Shown: positions 32,971-45,480 of the stretch, in pieces
Layout: every line of letters begins with the position of its first letter
Numbering within the stretch: position 1 is the first letter of the stretch
Assembly (NCBI GenBank): GCA_948567375.1
Contig: OX419757.1
Coordinates: 9,982,001 to 10,046,000 of the forward strand
Source: Lunularia cruciata
Lineage: Eukaryota > Streptophyta > Marchantiopsida > Lunulariales > Lunulariaceae
Reading direction: 5' to 3'
DNA: 64,000 bases
Notes under the pieces: generated by a model
Database searches by the model: none
Told to the model about the DNA's origin: nothing
What the model saw: the letters and a program-made list of their open reading frames with translations, nothing else
Position numbers and translations under genes: made by a program

Positions 32971-35363
32971 ATCTCAAAATCTCCTCTATATGGTTCTTGC
33001 ATTTTATCTCTATCTTGTTATAAATTAAATATCATCCAAGAACACTACTACATGGTAATTTAATAACCCTTCTAACACTTGGTACAACTGATCTATGAAA
33101 ACTAATGGATCATTAGTGAAAAAAAAATGTAAAAGTCTCCATTCAAAATACCCATACCTTGTATGAGAGGTAATCTTTTGTACATCTTTCTCATCAATTG
33201 AAATCTCCTAATACTTGCTTCAAAGATCCAACTTACAAGAATATTGCAAATTAATTTGCTTCAAAGTATTATGTTCTACTTAGTTGATCAAACAAGTAAT
33301 CAATCTAAGGTAAGAGAAATATATTGTTCATGATTTTTTTACTAGAATATGGTAATCAATACAAAATCAAAACATTACATTCTCCTTTGGAACAAAAAGT
33401 ACCAATGCTTATATGTACTTGTATGAAATCCTTCTCCAACAATTTTATCTAATGGTTTTTGGAGTTCTTTTAACTCCTATGGTGGGAGCCAATAGATTGA
33501 TCTACTCATTAAAGGTGCTACTTAGTGAAAGCTCAATCTTGAAGTGCATACCTTGATTACAAGATAACCATTTTAGAATATAGTTTGTAACACATTTATA
33601 AACTTTTGAACTATTTGATCAACCATTACCTTTTAAGGTTTATTATTCTCATTAAATTCTCCTTTATTGTAGGTTTGATCCATATAAGAAAAACAAGAAT
33701 AGCTTGTTCTATAACTTTTACATGTACAAACTTTATATATTGGAATCGACTATTTTTAGGTGTTTTTGTTAAAATGTTAGAAAACCTAATCTATAGTTTT
33801 TACCTTGGTGTTACTTGAATTTCTCATCAAGTCCAATCAAATAAAACTCTATGACATTCAAGCCAAGGAAGACCTAAAATCAGATTTTAGTGTAAGGGAA
33901 CTACTACAAATCTCATGCAATTTGAAAACTCTTTCTTAACCTTGAATTCAATATGATTTGAGATACAAGATATAAACCCTTCATACCATCCACCATCATC
34001 AATTTAGTATATAATATTGACTTGATAGGAATAAATAATTCAATTTTTAATTAAATGGACATATAATTCTCAAAACTATCACAATCAAACCATTGATATT
34101 ATAACCATTATTTGCTAACATACTTTGCAAATGAATTAGATTTGCATAAGTTGAACGTTCAATCCCATTGGAAATAATCAGGTTCCCAATAAGTGGTATA
34201 AAATTTCTATTGAAAATCTTTGTTTCTCTAATCAGCAAACTCCAAGAATTCCATTTGAGTAATTGGTCAAGATCATCATGCTTGCACATTTTGCAATATG
34301 ATATTAGTTTGGCAAAAAAATAAAAATGACCACTATATTTTGCCTCAATGGTTCATAATCTATTTTGAGTGCTCTTTGTTAGATAGCACCAATCTCCATT
34401 TGTATTTTCTCATCCACTAGTGCTTGATGTATCTATAGGTTCAATGAATTTTGGGGCTGAGAGTTAGTTGTTGTAACCAAGAATCAAAGAGCTTGGCTAA
34501 TTAAATAACTTCTTCTAGGTATCTAGGTTCTTGCATAATCATATTCACTTAAGTAAAAAATATTAACACTCTCACAAACTAAACAAGTGCTTTGCACTCA
34601 TGCGTCTTCAAAATATGCATCATTGTATCATGGAATCGGATAATGTTATTTCTTATGAGACCAAGTCTTCTCAGTTCTACCAATCAATCTTGTGCAACTT
34701 GCATAACATTCATTACTTAGAATGTCCCAATTATTACACCCTTGAGTTCTTTCCATGTCAAGATTAGAGCAAAAAATTACCATTGATTTTTCTCTACTTG
34801 GAATTACCACCAGGGTTTTTTTCAATCTTTCTTATTGACTTGAAACCAAGAGGATGCATCTTTGATCATCTAGAAATTTGTAGCTTCAAAATAACTTTCA
34901 CAATCAAATACAAAATTCTTGGTTACACCTAATAGACTCTTGCTTTCAAATGCTTTAGGTTTTTGAAATTAAACTTGATCTTCTTCTTCTTGGAAATTTG
35001 CTCCCTCTATTTCCTCAAGTTGATGATTATCACAACTTGTATCTTTTAACAATTGATTAATATGCTCAATTTGTTGTTACATATCAATGATAATTTAGGC
35101 ATTTCTATGTTTTCTATCATGACTACTACTCTACCAAACTATTTACTCACAAGTATTATTTATAAATAATACATAGATGTAATACATCCATTGTTCTCTA
35201 TAAGTGACAATCTGAAACATCAATATTCATTGGAAAAAATGCTTGCATTTAGGAATTCTTAGCCAAAGCATACGAGGATTAATTGCTATAAATGATTCTT
35301 TGGTAATACATGGATACAAAAATTCCATTGGTTTGGTGGGAATTGATTCAGTTGTCTATATAT
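32971..35363 (-). pseudogene. RT, protease and gag remains of chromovirus D
   Basis: From high to low coordinates the element reads gag (about 35340-34200), protease (about 34200-33790) and RT (about 33560-32971), each colinear with B. Examples are the reversed RT polymerase-motif region near 33025-33060 and the protease block at 33835-33900. All frames are broken. The solo LTR at 32334-32965 cut the RT region just past the polymerase motif. Confidence 0.65.
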
Positions 35364-35942
35364 TGTAATATTTCATGGACAAGAGAAAAGAGAAAACACA
35401 GATTACACACTCAACATTTGGTGCCCCAGAGGAGCACCTTCTCTTTATTATATAGACAAAGAGGATCTCCTCCAAGGAAGCTCCACCATAGGATTAGGCA
35501 CACAGATAGGTGACATGTCAGCAAGCTCCACCCTTGGAGTACTTACTTGGATGGGTGACATGTTGGTCTAGGTCCTATCTGGTTGGTCAAACAAGCTTTG
35601 AGTGGAGGGAATCTTGTAGGGAATCTTCTTGTAAGAGTCTCAGAATCATGTAAGGTACCGTTGGAAAGCTCTTGATGAGACAAACCAGGGGGGAGGGAAG
35701 GCCAGCCGTTCCATTATTGGGGGGAGGGGAATCTGCACATTTTTTAGGCCTAATTCATCCGTTTAGGCCTTTGAAATTGCCTGCAAAGATTTCATATATA
35801 TTTTGGTTCCTACTCTATTAGTAGAAGTCCTGTTTTGGTGATACCTCTTTCTGATCTGTTTAGCCCATCATGTGTAACATCCTTCCAGATGTTACAAAAC
35901 CAATTTCACATCTAGATCATATGGCTAGCTCTTGGTATTACA
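35364..35942 (-). repeat. 3' LTR of chromovirus E
   Basis: It begins TGTAATATTTCATGGACAAG and ends TCTTGGTATTACA. A reversed TATA-like run (TTATTATATAGAC) lies near 35445-35457. It is adjacent to the polypurine tract at 35943-35960. Confidence 0.92.
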
Positions 35943-35960
35943 AACCTCCCTCCTTTTAAG
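35943..35960 (-). other. Polypurine tract of chromovirus E
   Basis: AACCTCCCTCCTTTTAAG, read on the minus strand, is a purine-rich CTTAAAAGGAGGGAGGTT directly before the 3' LTR, where plus-strand DNA synthesis would start. Confidence 0.8.
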
Positions 35961-35964
35961 ACAC

Positions 35965-36420
35965 AACGTCTTCGTTGTACAATTGTTGCTCAAATGCTTG
36001 CACCAACACGGGTGCATGTGTCAAATTGGCAACGGGCTCCCATGTTGCTTCATAGAGGGGGTAACCTTTCCACTGAACTAGATAGTCCACCTGCTGATGG
36101 CAAGTACCACACATGCATTTTTGGAGAATACGCTCTACTTCATATTCCTTTGTGCCATCAATGAGTGTCGGACAAGGTCAAATGTCTTGTGTGGAATGAC
36201 CTTGGCCTGATTGGGGAGCATATTTGCATATTAGGGAAACGTGGAACATTGGATGGATTTTCTTGTGTGGTGGTAGCTCAAGGTGATAGGCCACAGCGCC
36301 GACGTGACGAAGAATCAAGAAAGGCCCAATAAAACAAGGTCTGAGCTTATGATGTCCAACTAATATGAGTTTGGTTGTCGATAGCCATACTTGATCCCCA
36401 ACATTAAACTCCATGTGCCT
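35965..36420 (-). pseudogene. Integrase C-terminus with chromodomain of chromovirus E
   Basis: 36178-36414 encodes the conserved C-terminal integrase segment (FNVGDQVWLST, KLRPCFIGPFLI, HPMFHVSLI). After a frameshift, 35990-36160 encodes a good chromodomain: EYEVERILQK, VDYLVQWKGYPLYEATWEP. The aromatic cage-type positions (Tyr, Trp, Trp) are kept. This confirms that E belongs to the chromovirus branch. Confidence 0.88.
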
Positions 36421-36444
36421 ATGGTGTGCATCAACATACTTCTT

Positions 36445-37300
36445 CTATTGATTTTGTGCAATCTGTAACCTGTGCTTGGTGCTCTCTACACCGTGTTGGA
36501 TTCTAGAAACAAATGTGTTGATTGCATCGACCTTGGTTGCCATTGGATGGATCTTCATCAAGCTAGAAGGTGTGAAGTGATGCTCACCATACATGAGGAA
36601 GAATGGAGTGAACTGGGTGGACGCATTCACTAAATTGTTGTAAGCAAATTCCACCAACGGGAGTAGGATGTCCCACCTCTCTTGCTCTTCTAAGGTGAAG
36701 CCGCGTAACATGTCTTCAATCGTGTGATTAGCCCACTCTGTTTGGCCATCTATTTGTGGGTGGTAAGCTATGGATATGGCCAACTTGGTTTTGAAGAAAC
36801 CAAAGAGTGTTCTCCAAAACAAATTGGTGAATTAAGTGCCTCTATCGGTGATAAGTACTCTAGACAAGCCATGGTGAGAGAAGATTGTATCTAAGTAATT
36901 GAGCTAGTTGTGGACTGGTCACATCCTTGGTGGTAGGGCGTACATGAATCACTTTGCTGAGCCGGTCCACAAAGACCACAATGGAGTCAAACCTTGAGGT
37001 GGTCTTGGGTAATTCACAAATGAGATCCATACTCACTTGTTCCCAACGTTGGGTAGGCGTGGGGAGAGGTTGAAGTAGCCCTACAGGAGCTTGATTAGAA
37101 GCTTTGTTCTATTGACAAAGTAGGCAGCTGCGCATATAGTCCATCACGTTGTTGCTCATCTTGGGCCAATAGTAATGGCATTGGACTGCATCCAAGGTCT
37201 TGTCCATTCCGACATGACCTGCAATGGCCAAATCATGACATTCCCCTAGAATGGTGGTGCGTAATTCTGGGACATTTGGGATCTAGAATTTTCCATCACG
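36445..37300 (-). pseudogene. Integrase of chromovirus E
   Basis: The first catalytic Asp region VSMDLICELPKT with FVDRLSKVIHV is encoded near 36935-37030, the second (RVLITDRGT) near 36838-36860, and the Glu region (SIAYHPQIDGQTEWANHTIE) inside the 126-codon run 36445-36822. An in-frame stop between the second and third parts breaks the gene. Its N-terminal zinc-binding region reaches about 37290. Confidence 0.88.
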
Positions 37301-37925
37301 AAAGGTGAGTCCTTGGGTGCTGGTGATGCCTTTGGATGATTGTGCTTCTACAATCTGCAGATCAGTTTTTGTAGTAGCTAGAATCTCTGGCCAGAATTCA
37401 GGGTTAATCTTAACCTACGCCACCAAGTTGTTTGCCATTGGCATGCGGTTAAATGCATCTACAAGTTGCTTCTTACCTTCCACGTAGGTGATTGACATGT
37501 TGAAGCGTTTTCACCACTCTGCCCACTAAATCTGGCGACGAGATAGATCCTTCTGCGTCTCGAGGTAGAGTAGAGGTTTGTGGTCTGTCTCTACTACAAA
37601 TGCTTTCTTGCCCAAATAGTGCTTCCAATGCTTGGTTGCCATCACAATGGCCAGCTCTTCTCATTTTGTGGTGTGGTAGTTGCACTCTGCCAATAACAAC
37701 TTTTGAGAGAAATATGCAATTGGATGTCATCCGTCATGCCACTCTTGTTGTAGGACTGCTCCTATTGCTACGCCTGATACATTTGTAGCCAACTTGATTG
37801 GTCGTTTTGGGTCATACCACTTCAAGATTGGTGCATGTAGCAAGGTGGCTTTCAATTCTTGAAAGGCCAACTCTTGTACAGTTCCCCGTGTCCACTTCTT
37901 CCCCTTGCCAAGTAGTGCCATTAAA
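37300..37925 (-). pseudogene. RNase H of chromovirus E
   Basis: 37727-37921 encodes the entry segment with FQELKATLLHAPIL and LATNVSGVAIGAVLQQEW; the first catalytic Asp of the usual DASG motif reads Asn here (TNVSG). 37473-37730 continues the domain with stops. The segment links RT to integrase. Confidence 0.82.
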
Positions 37926-38660
37926 GGCTATGCAACCTTGGAGAAGTCCTTGACAAATCTACGATAGAATTCCATCAACCCCAAGAAGCCCTTGAGTTGA
38001 GTCTGATCTTCTGGGGCACGCCATTTTTGAATGACCTCTATTTTATATGTCAATACTTGAATGCCATCTGTACTTACTCTATGCCCCAAGTAGTCTACTT
38101 CAGACTTGCCAAACTCGCACTGAGATTTTGGCAAACAATAGATTCTATCTTAGAATCTAGAGGACCTCTTGTAGATGTTGTTTGTGTTCCATCATTGTGC
38201 TATTGTATACTTAGATATCATCCAAGAAGACGATAATAGACTTATCCAAGTATGGACAAAATATGTCATTCATTAGACTCATGAAAGTGGCAAGTGCATT
38301 GGTGAGGCCAAAAGGCATCACAAGATACTCAAAGTGGCCATACTTGGTTTGAAATGCAGTTGTACACACATCCTCCTATGCAATTTGGATTTGATTGTAA
38401 CCGCTCTGCAAGTCCAATTTGGTGAAGTATCTTGCTCCATGGAGTTGATCAAACAGGTCATCCATGCAAGGTAAGGGGTATTTGTTCTTCATTGTTTGCT
38501 GATTGAGACCTTGACAGTCAATGCACATGCGCATTGTACCATCCTTCTTCTTCACAAACAAGACATGAGCCCTATATGGTGATACGCTAGGTTGGATGAA
38601 CCCCTTCTACAACATCTCTTCAATTTGAGTCTTACACTCCTCCAACTCATGAGGTGATAG
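37926..38660 (-). pseudogene. Reverse transcriptase of chromovirus E
   Basis: 38376-38561 encodes [34 protein letters not shown] and [13 protein letters not shown]. The polymerase motif IIVFLDDI is encoded near 38220-38245. 37928-38134 gives the thumb/connection (CEFGKSEVDYLGHRVSTDGI, EFYRRFVKDFSKVA). Frameshifts separate the parts. Confidence 0.88.
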
Positions 38661-38902
38661 GCAATATAGGGCCTTACAAGGAGGTGTCTTCCCTTGGATT
38701 GTCTCAATTTTATTCTCCTTTTTGGTGGTAATCTTGAGGGTAGATCATTGGGAAAAACATCTTGAAATTCATCCACCACAGCCTTCAATTTCTCAAGAAC
38801 TTGTCCATCAGGTTGTGCACTCTGGAATTCTCTTATTAGATCCATGAAACATCTATCGGTCTTATAGACAGTTGCCGTCCCTATGACATATAGAGGCAGA
38901 TC

Positions 38903-39304
38903 CTACTTGGGTGATTTTTCTTTAACCCCAATGATTGACCATTGGTGGGTTCTCACTACTTTCTTCCTCCAATCTACCATAGGGTTATAATGCTCCATCC
39001 ATGGCATGCCTAAGATTACATCATAACGAGCTAATTGTATCATTCGCCACTCAATTGCTTCTTGATATTCTCCTATAGAGAGTGTTACCCGTCTAGGTAA
39101 TGATTCAATCCTCTCTATTTGCCCGTTAGGCAACTCTACTTCTTCACTCTTATCTCTCTCTAGATCCATTCCCAATCTTATTGCAACAGAGCGAGATAAG
39201 AAATTTTTTGTTGCTCCCGGATTGATTAATACTCTCACTTGATTGCCTTCTAGGACTCCATTCACGACAATCAATTGTGAGGTTGCCTTTGGGGATCTTT
39301 GCAC
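38903..39304 (-). pseudogene. Aspartic protease of chromovirus E
   Basis: An open run of 133 codons with the Ty3/gypsy protease layout. The active-site motif reads LINPGATKNFLS where the family has Asp (DPGATKNF or DSGAT), an Asp-to-Asn change that a single G-to-A mutation gives; the enzyme would be inactive. The second block RYDVILGMPWMEHYNPMVDW is intact. Confidence 0.85.
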
Positions 39305-39419
39305 ATTAGTCTTCTTCCTTCCCTCGCTTCTCTTCTTCCTTATTGAGCCAATAAGGCCGCAAGGTACATTTACTGGTGATCTTCATTTTCTGAAGTGATT
39401 TCCACCTCCTCCTCTTCAA

Positions 39420-40476
39420 TGCGCCTCTCCATGTTGTTCAAAGATCACCTATACCAAGGCCGAGGGCCTCTAGGGAAACGAGTGCGATAGTTGGTAGATA
39501 TGTGCCCAATACGGCCATAATTGTAACAATGGTGTTGTTCTCCTTGAGTTCCTTCTCCTTGTGGGACTCTATCTCTTTGTTCTTCTAGCCATCCACGCTT
39601 TCCTTGAAGCAGTCGTGCTCCTTGATCTCAAAATCAAAGGTTGCCCAATTCCATCGATATTGGTCCACCAATGTGTGGCATTTTTGCCCCATAATGTTGA
39701 GGTGGAACTACTCCTTCACCTCCACCCAATGCTCTTGCTATTCTTTGTGCACAAGCACTGGCTTCAAATACCGTGCAAGGATTTTGCACCATGACTTCTT
39801 GGCAAATTTGCTCCTTTAATCCTCGTTTGAAATTGTCAAGAGCCTCTGCTGGACTCTTGTCGGTTATTACAACTTGTAGATCTAGAAATGCCTCCACATA
39901 CTCTTGTACGTTATTCTTTTATCTTAATCCCCATACTTGGGTTTGAGCCATATGCACAAAATCCACCAATTGGAAATTCTTTAGCAATCCTTCTTGCATT
40001 GTTGTCCACGTGACCTCCCTTCTCTCTGCCAACATTGATCGTTCCCAAGCATCATACCATGTGAGGGCTTTATTGGTCAAGTACCCACATGCAAACACGC
40101 ATGCAACATGCTCCGTGATCTCTATTGAGAACAATCAAAAATATTGATATATTCTCAAGATCCAATTTTCCACTAATCCCATCATGCGCTGCCTCTTGTA
40201 AGGCTCAATGTTGCAGGTCTTCTTCATCCGGAGTAGCAATGTGGCTTCATAGTTGATAGGGTTTGTAGGCACAAGTGCCTCTCCAAGTACTTCAATCGCA
40301 TGTACTGGGTTTTGAGACGGCTCTTCTGCTTGCATAGCTTGATCGTTCTTGAGGATTTGCACTTGACTTTGTAATGTCTCCATGGTCATCTTAATCTCTT
40401 GAAATTCATTCAAAATCCCTTGCATTCCTTGCACCAACTCTTGCAATTGTGGATCCATGGTTCCTGCAACACTCAA
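39420..40476 (-). pseudogene. Gag of chromovirus E
   Basis: It starts at an ATG near 40476 (the run 40135-40476 begins MSVAGTMDPQLQEL with a short coiled coil), continues at 39919-40134 (gag core with ALTWYDAWERS) and 39634-39897 (NFKRGLKEQICQEV). A zinc knuckle is encoded near 39500-39540 with Cys positions mutated to Tyr and Asn-rich text. Frameshifts separate all three parts. Confidence 0.82.
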
Positions 40477-41047
40477 TTGCTAATGTATACTTCAATATAG
40501 AGTCAATATGATCACTCTGGAAGGCGCACAAACTATCAAAACTACCATTGGGACCTCAGAAGCTATCACTTGTTGCTAATACTCCTTGCCAAAACTCCTA
40601 ACCACAAAATCTCTAAACATCACTTTTGGTCTCACTACATAACAGATTTCTACTTGAGTGTTGAAAGGGAGAGATTTGGGACATTCACATCCATGCTATC
40701 ATAATAGAATGTAGATTGTCAAATTCTACTCTCTGTCATATGTCACCACAGGTAGAATCATCGGGTTTGGTGAGTTCATCACCCTATCCATGAATTCTGC
40801 GCCAAAGTGATAAACTAGTGATACCCTCATTTGCTCACGTTGGATGTACATAACCTTGATGTGGAATGGATTTGGTAATGGAAAGCTAGGTGTGGGAAAT
40901 TGTCCTCTCGGTGCATCTATCCCATCCTCTCTCTAAAGTCCTTCCTAAGTCTAGCAATTACTCTATGTTCTCCACCTCAAATTACTCAATTCCAGTAGTT
41001 TATGCTCTTCCAAGAGTGGTGATCCACTCTCTTGGACTAAGACACTC

Positions 41048-41059
41048 ACTCTGATACCA
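41048..41059 (-). other. Primer-binding site of chromovirus E
   Basis: ACTCTGATACCA is the reverse complement of TGGTATCAGAGT, matching 11 of the 12 bases of the usual initiator tRNA-Met site, one base from the 5' LTR. Confidence 0.88.
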
Positions 41060-41060
41060 T

Positions 41061-41635
41061 TGTAATACTTCGAGGACAAGAGAAGAGAGAAAACACAGAT
41101 TACACACTCAACATTCGGTGCCCCAAAGGAGCACCTTCTCTTTATTATATAGACAAAGAGGATCTCCTCCAAGGAAGCTCCACCATAGGATTAGGCACAC
41201 AGATAGGTGACATGTCAGCAAGCTCCACCCTTGGATTACTTACTTGGATGGGTGACATGTTGGTATAGGTCCTATCTGGTTGGTCAAACAAGCTTTGAGT
41301 GGAGGGAATCTTGTAGGGAATCTTCTTATAAGAGTCTCAGAATCGTGTAAGGTATCGTTGGAAAGCTCTTGATGAGACAAACCAGGGGGGAGGGAAGGCC
41401 AGCCATTCCATTATTGGGGGGAGGGGAATCTGCACATTTTTTAGGCCTAATTCATTTGTTTAGGCCTCTGAAATTGCCTTCAAAGATTTCAAGCATGTTT
41501 CGGTTCCTACTCTATTAGTAGAAATCCTGTTTTGGTGATACCTCTTTTTGATCTGTTTAGTCCATTATGTGTAACATCCAAATGTTACAAAACCAATTTC
41601 ATATCTAGATCATATGGCTAGGTCTTGGTATTACA
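41061..41635 (-). repeat. 5' LTR of chromovirus E
   Basis: It begins TGTAATACTTCGAGGACAAG and ends TCTTGGTATTACA. Relative to the 3' LTR there is a 4-base gap near 41578 and about 25-28 base changes by eye. Confidence 0.92.
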
Positions 41636-42034
41636 ATATTCCATCCATTCCATTCTTGCTCCAAGATGAATATAATAAATTGAGAAATAATAGTAGAATG
41701 AACTATTAAATTGAAAACTCTCAACTAAGAGAAACTCCAAATGCTTGGGTTAAGCATGGACTTTGGTATTTATGAATATAAGACCAATATAAGACTCCAT
41801 AAAAAACCTCCAAAGAAGTTTATATCCAGATTATCCAAGAAGTCTCATTTTGTAGTGTATACAAACTAAACTAATCATTTACTTAATGTATAAGCTACTT
41901 AATCTTTTGGAAGTTTCTAATTTTTTTTCATGGTATAACTTCTGGATACTTCTAGAATATTTTTGGAGTTTTTAAATATCTACTAATTCTATGTTTTTTA
42001 ATTATATTTAAATTTTAACTTGATATTGTTATAA
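41636..42034 (-). repeat. Primer region and 5' LTR of chromovirus D
   Basis: 41636-41670 matches the region before the LTR in B (ATTCCATCC...CCATTCTTGCT), with the primer site badly mutated. The following text matches the family LTR in order: AACTCTCAACTAAGAG, CCAAATGCTTGGGTTAAGCATG, GGTATTTATGAATATAAG, CTTCTAGAATATTTTTGG and a degraded end near GATATTGTTATA. The heat-shock-type clusters are mostly lost. Confidence 0.65.
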
Positions 42035-42865
42035 TTTATATATTAAATTATAATTAATATTTTATATAATTATATAGAGTATTTTGAATATTTTTATTAA
42101 TATAATTTAAATGGCTAATATAAAAATGAATATTTACCTTGAGGAATTTTTTATATAATCCCTTACATTTAATTTTATAGTCATGAAATATTTAAGTAAA
42201 AAGCAATCTTTAAGTTTTTATTTTTTATCATATATTTAAGTTGAAGCTTGAAATCAAATAGAAATAATATATTGGATAAATCTTCCACAATGAATAAATC
42301 AAATTAAATTAATATATCTAGAGAGAAGGATAACATATATTTGATAAGTTCTTTTGATTTCATTATATATAGCTTAAATTTTTAGTCTTCTTTGTAAATT
42401 ATATCCTTGAAATTAAAATTTTTTATTAAAAATAAAAAATAAATCTTTTAAAATATATTTCAAAAGAATACAAAAACTTAGGTAAGCAATAATATTTGTT
42501 AAGAGAGTCATTGACAGTATATTTATAGTTTTGGCTTACATTTGAAAAAAAATTAAAAAATTGATGAATGTTATTTAAAGAATAATAATTATTATTATAA
42601 AATAAATATATATATTTTTTATATATTTTATGACATGTTATAAATCATCATCGTTCCATCTATGAACTTCTAAGAGTACAAATCTAAAGCTTCATGCTTT
42701 ATACATTTATATATAAATTGTAAATATGTTGTCACTTATATATTTTATTTTTGCATTTCTATTAATGAATATGACAAGTTAATTTGGGTATAAATTAAAT
42801 GCTTTACATAGATAATGAAATTCTATCATGAAACAAAAACTCTATCTAAACTTTTTTATAGCATT
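42035..42865. other. Very AT-rich non-coding stretch
   Basis: Long A and T runs dominate, with no coding run, LTR end or RNA gene that I can see. It separates the end of chromovirus D from the third copy of the coiled-coil element. Confidence 0.5.
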
Positions 42866-42869
42866 GATC

Positions 42870-45480
42870 TTAGTAAGTGTGACAATACGACCCAATGTCA
42901 ATGTACTAATAGTAGAAAATAATTAGAATAGGTTGTTCCTTTCAGGATACAGTTTGGAATTGGCAAGAATTGAGAAGAAGTGTCATATTATATAGGTCTT
43001 TATCATCTCTTATTTAATCTTTTGGGCAAGACTGTTCCCTAAAAAGGGTAGTGTCACCACTTATCACTAACAAAAAGGGAAACAAAAATCACTTTCAACT
43101 ACAAATCTATTCCAAATTATTCCTGAAGGTAATGGTTCACTTCAAGCCAAAGGTCACTTCATGTTGAACCCTACCAATCCAAAGGCTACACACATCCTAA
43201 AAGGTGTGACCCTGGAGGAGTAGTCGTATCAATTGATTGACTTGCCTTTCATTTGCATGGTATTTTCAATGCTCCAAGTTACATATAACCCTTCCATACA
43301 TTGCCTCACTTCTTTTGAACCTCAAGAATCAAACATCCTAGACAAGTACAAATGTCTCCCTACACTCAAGTGCACATGTTCCTACTCCTAAGTTTCTCAC
43401 CAATACTAAACTAAATCATCCAATCAATACCTAATGTGTAGACAAAAAGTGGTAGAGAGTTTAGAAGGTCTCTCTGCTAATTTCCTCAATTACAAAAAAG
43501 TGAACTTGAAACACATTGAGCCAAAACCCTATATACATTTGCCTATTTCTTACCTAAGAAATCCAATGGCTAAGTGAGATATTGCAAATCTTCTTGTACA
43601 TTTGCATCACCTATTACTAATCTTATCTACTTATCTTATCTGATGTGGTTTAATTAGACTTCTTATGTGTGTCAAGGAAGGTATCATGTCTTCACTTGTA
43701 ACATTGTGCACATTTGGGCTTGAAGTTGAAGGGCTTTGGCTACAAAAAGTTCTTACTCCTACAAAGGTGTTTCGCACCAAAGGTCTGTTCCACACCTAAG
43801 ATGTCTTTCACTACAAAGGTCTTTTATGCTTTAAATATTTCCACTTACAAAGCCTTCACTTATTTTCAACCTATAACTTAAAGATCTTTGACTACCAAGG
43901 TCTTTGGTTATCCTATTGCAAAGAACTACCTTTGCCTCTTAAGATACTAATCAACATGTCCACATTCTCTTTGTAATATGTGATTTTGAGGAGGAAAGTT
44001 TTAGTTGATTCAATGAATTCCCAATTGGGTTGCTCCATTAGTCACATTGCCAACTGAATTAGATGCTTTTTTGAGTAGATCTTCACCTCCAAAGTTTTAA
44101 TCTATAACTTCAACTTGTGGATTTTAGTGTGGTGCAGCCTTACTTGTACTACCTTCTCTATGAGGAATTGATCTCTTCCTCCTCCAATGAATGGAGGATC
44201 TTTGTCTTCCCTTCCTCCATGCCCATGTGAATTGCATGCACTTTGGCCATCAATTCTTCCCTCATCCTTCCTTGATCAGCCTCCTTTCCTCCTATTTCTC
44301 CTTCAATTCATTTGGCAACTTTTTGAATTAAAGACTTACTTTAATGCAATAGTCATTCATATGTACTTCCATCATTACCGCATTCACATTAATTATATCT
44401 AACTTGCTTTGGATGCTAACTATTTCCTCTTCTCATGATCTTAGTTGTTCTTCAAACCCTTGTTGCTTCTTATTTTGCTCAAGCCAAAGGACTCTCATCT
44501 CTCATAATAACTTCTTGATTTCTTCATGCTTGCTCCATACTACTTCAGTAATCATGCTGCTTCAAGTGAAGCATTTAGCTTCTTCACCTTGAAATCCTCC
44601 TACACCAAGTCACTTACACTTCAACCATCATCCTTGTACAACTCCCTTAAGGACATCTCTCTAGTTTTGCAATCCAAACAAACACATTTCCTCTCAATTG
44701 CCAACATTGAGATCCATATTATCTTTATTCTCCTAGATCATACCCAGATTGCTTAATTCCTAAATCCATAGCAAGAAGCACAATTTCTTGCTATAAATGA
44801 GATCTTGTCTATAATGAAAGGCCCAGTTATTCACTACTAGTGGTCTGAGGATTAACATTGGGCATGCACATCTATTGCCTTGGTACACTTACTACCGTGT
44901 CCTCTCTCACCATGCTCTCTTGTTCTCCTTTGAGAAAATTTGAAGAGGAATTTCTACCATAAATGCTTGTTAAGCTTGATGCCAAAGGTGGAAGAAACTA
45001 TCAACTACTTTGGGCTCATAACTAACTTTGATCTATAGAAAGTGAAGGATTGAAAACTTTGGCCTTGATTTTATAGCCTTATCTTGGTTGGTACCCACAT
45101 TTTGTGATTGAACCATGGTTAGGCAATTTCAATCTGCACATGCAAAGGCTTTGGTGCACGACAATGGTTCTAGATGTTAGTTAATCCAAGTAGTAGCACA
45201 TTCAATCTATTGTACTTCCTTTTGGGCTAAAGGTGTTCCAAACAAAGGTTGGTGGAAAAAATATCTTTGGGCTTGTACTTATTCAACATGGACCATACTC
45301 CAGCTCACCTCATTTGGGTTCATCTCTTTAGTGTGCAGTCCCCACTTTGTGCTCATTCTTTTTACCCGTGCAATTGCCTTCTACTCTAAAGACAAGTGGT
45401 GTAAAAGCACTTTCTATCCTCAACAAGTATATAGCTTAACATAAGCTTAAGAAAAAGAAACAAAACTAAAAAAAAGAGTG
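42870..45480 (-). pseudogene. Third copy of the coiled-coil element, reversed
   Basis: The left side (42870-43150) matches the inverted end blocks (AGGTTGTTC, AGTGTCA, TCTTTTGGGCAAG, ATGGTTCACTTCA). On the minus strand, 44600-44200 encodes Lys/Glu-rich coiled coil that parallels 23300-23400 of copy 1. Many stops are present. The right inverted end was not found with confidence. Confidence 0.42.

Larger units (their letters stand above)
35364..41635 (-). mobile_element. Ty3/gypsy chromovirus E, full length
   Basis: A 6.27-kb element on the minus strand with 3' LTR 35364-35942 and 5' LTR 41061-41635. It sits just outside the 5' LTR of D; the flanks are (T)ATAT on the left and ATATT on the right, consistent with an ATATT duplication that lost one T. 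The two LTRs are about 95% identical by eye, with mostly transition differences. The order is gag, protease, RT, RNase H, integrase, chromodomain. Its LTR and protein sequences differ clearly from the A/B/D/G family, so this is a second chromovirus lineage. Confidence 0.93.
31430..42034 (-). mobile_element. Ty3/gypsy chromovirus D, heavily decayed, with two insertions
   Basis: The sequence follows element B colinearly from integrase start (31430) through RNase H, RT, protease and gag to the primer region (41640-41660) and a 5' LTR ending near 42034. It is far more AT-rich than B, as expected from long C-to-T decay. A solo LTR (32334-32965) and the complete element E (35364-41635) are inserted. 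The distal integrase, chromodomain and 3' LTR are absent, so the left end is truncated at about 31.4 kb. Confidence 0.75.

Noticed and set aside
42900-43150. The block shared with 8130-8345 as an LTR pair
   Set aside because: The matching block at 25370-25625 is in inverted orientation, which fits inverted ends better than LTRs.
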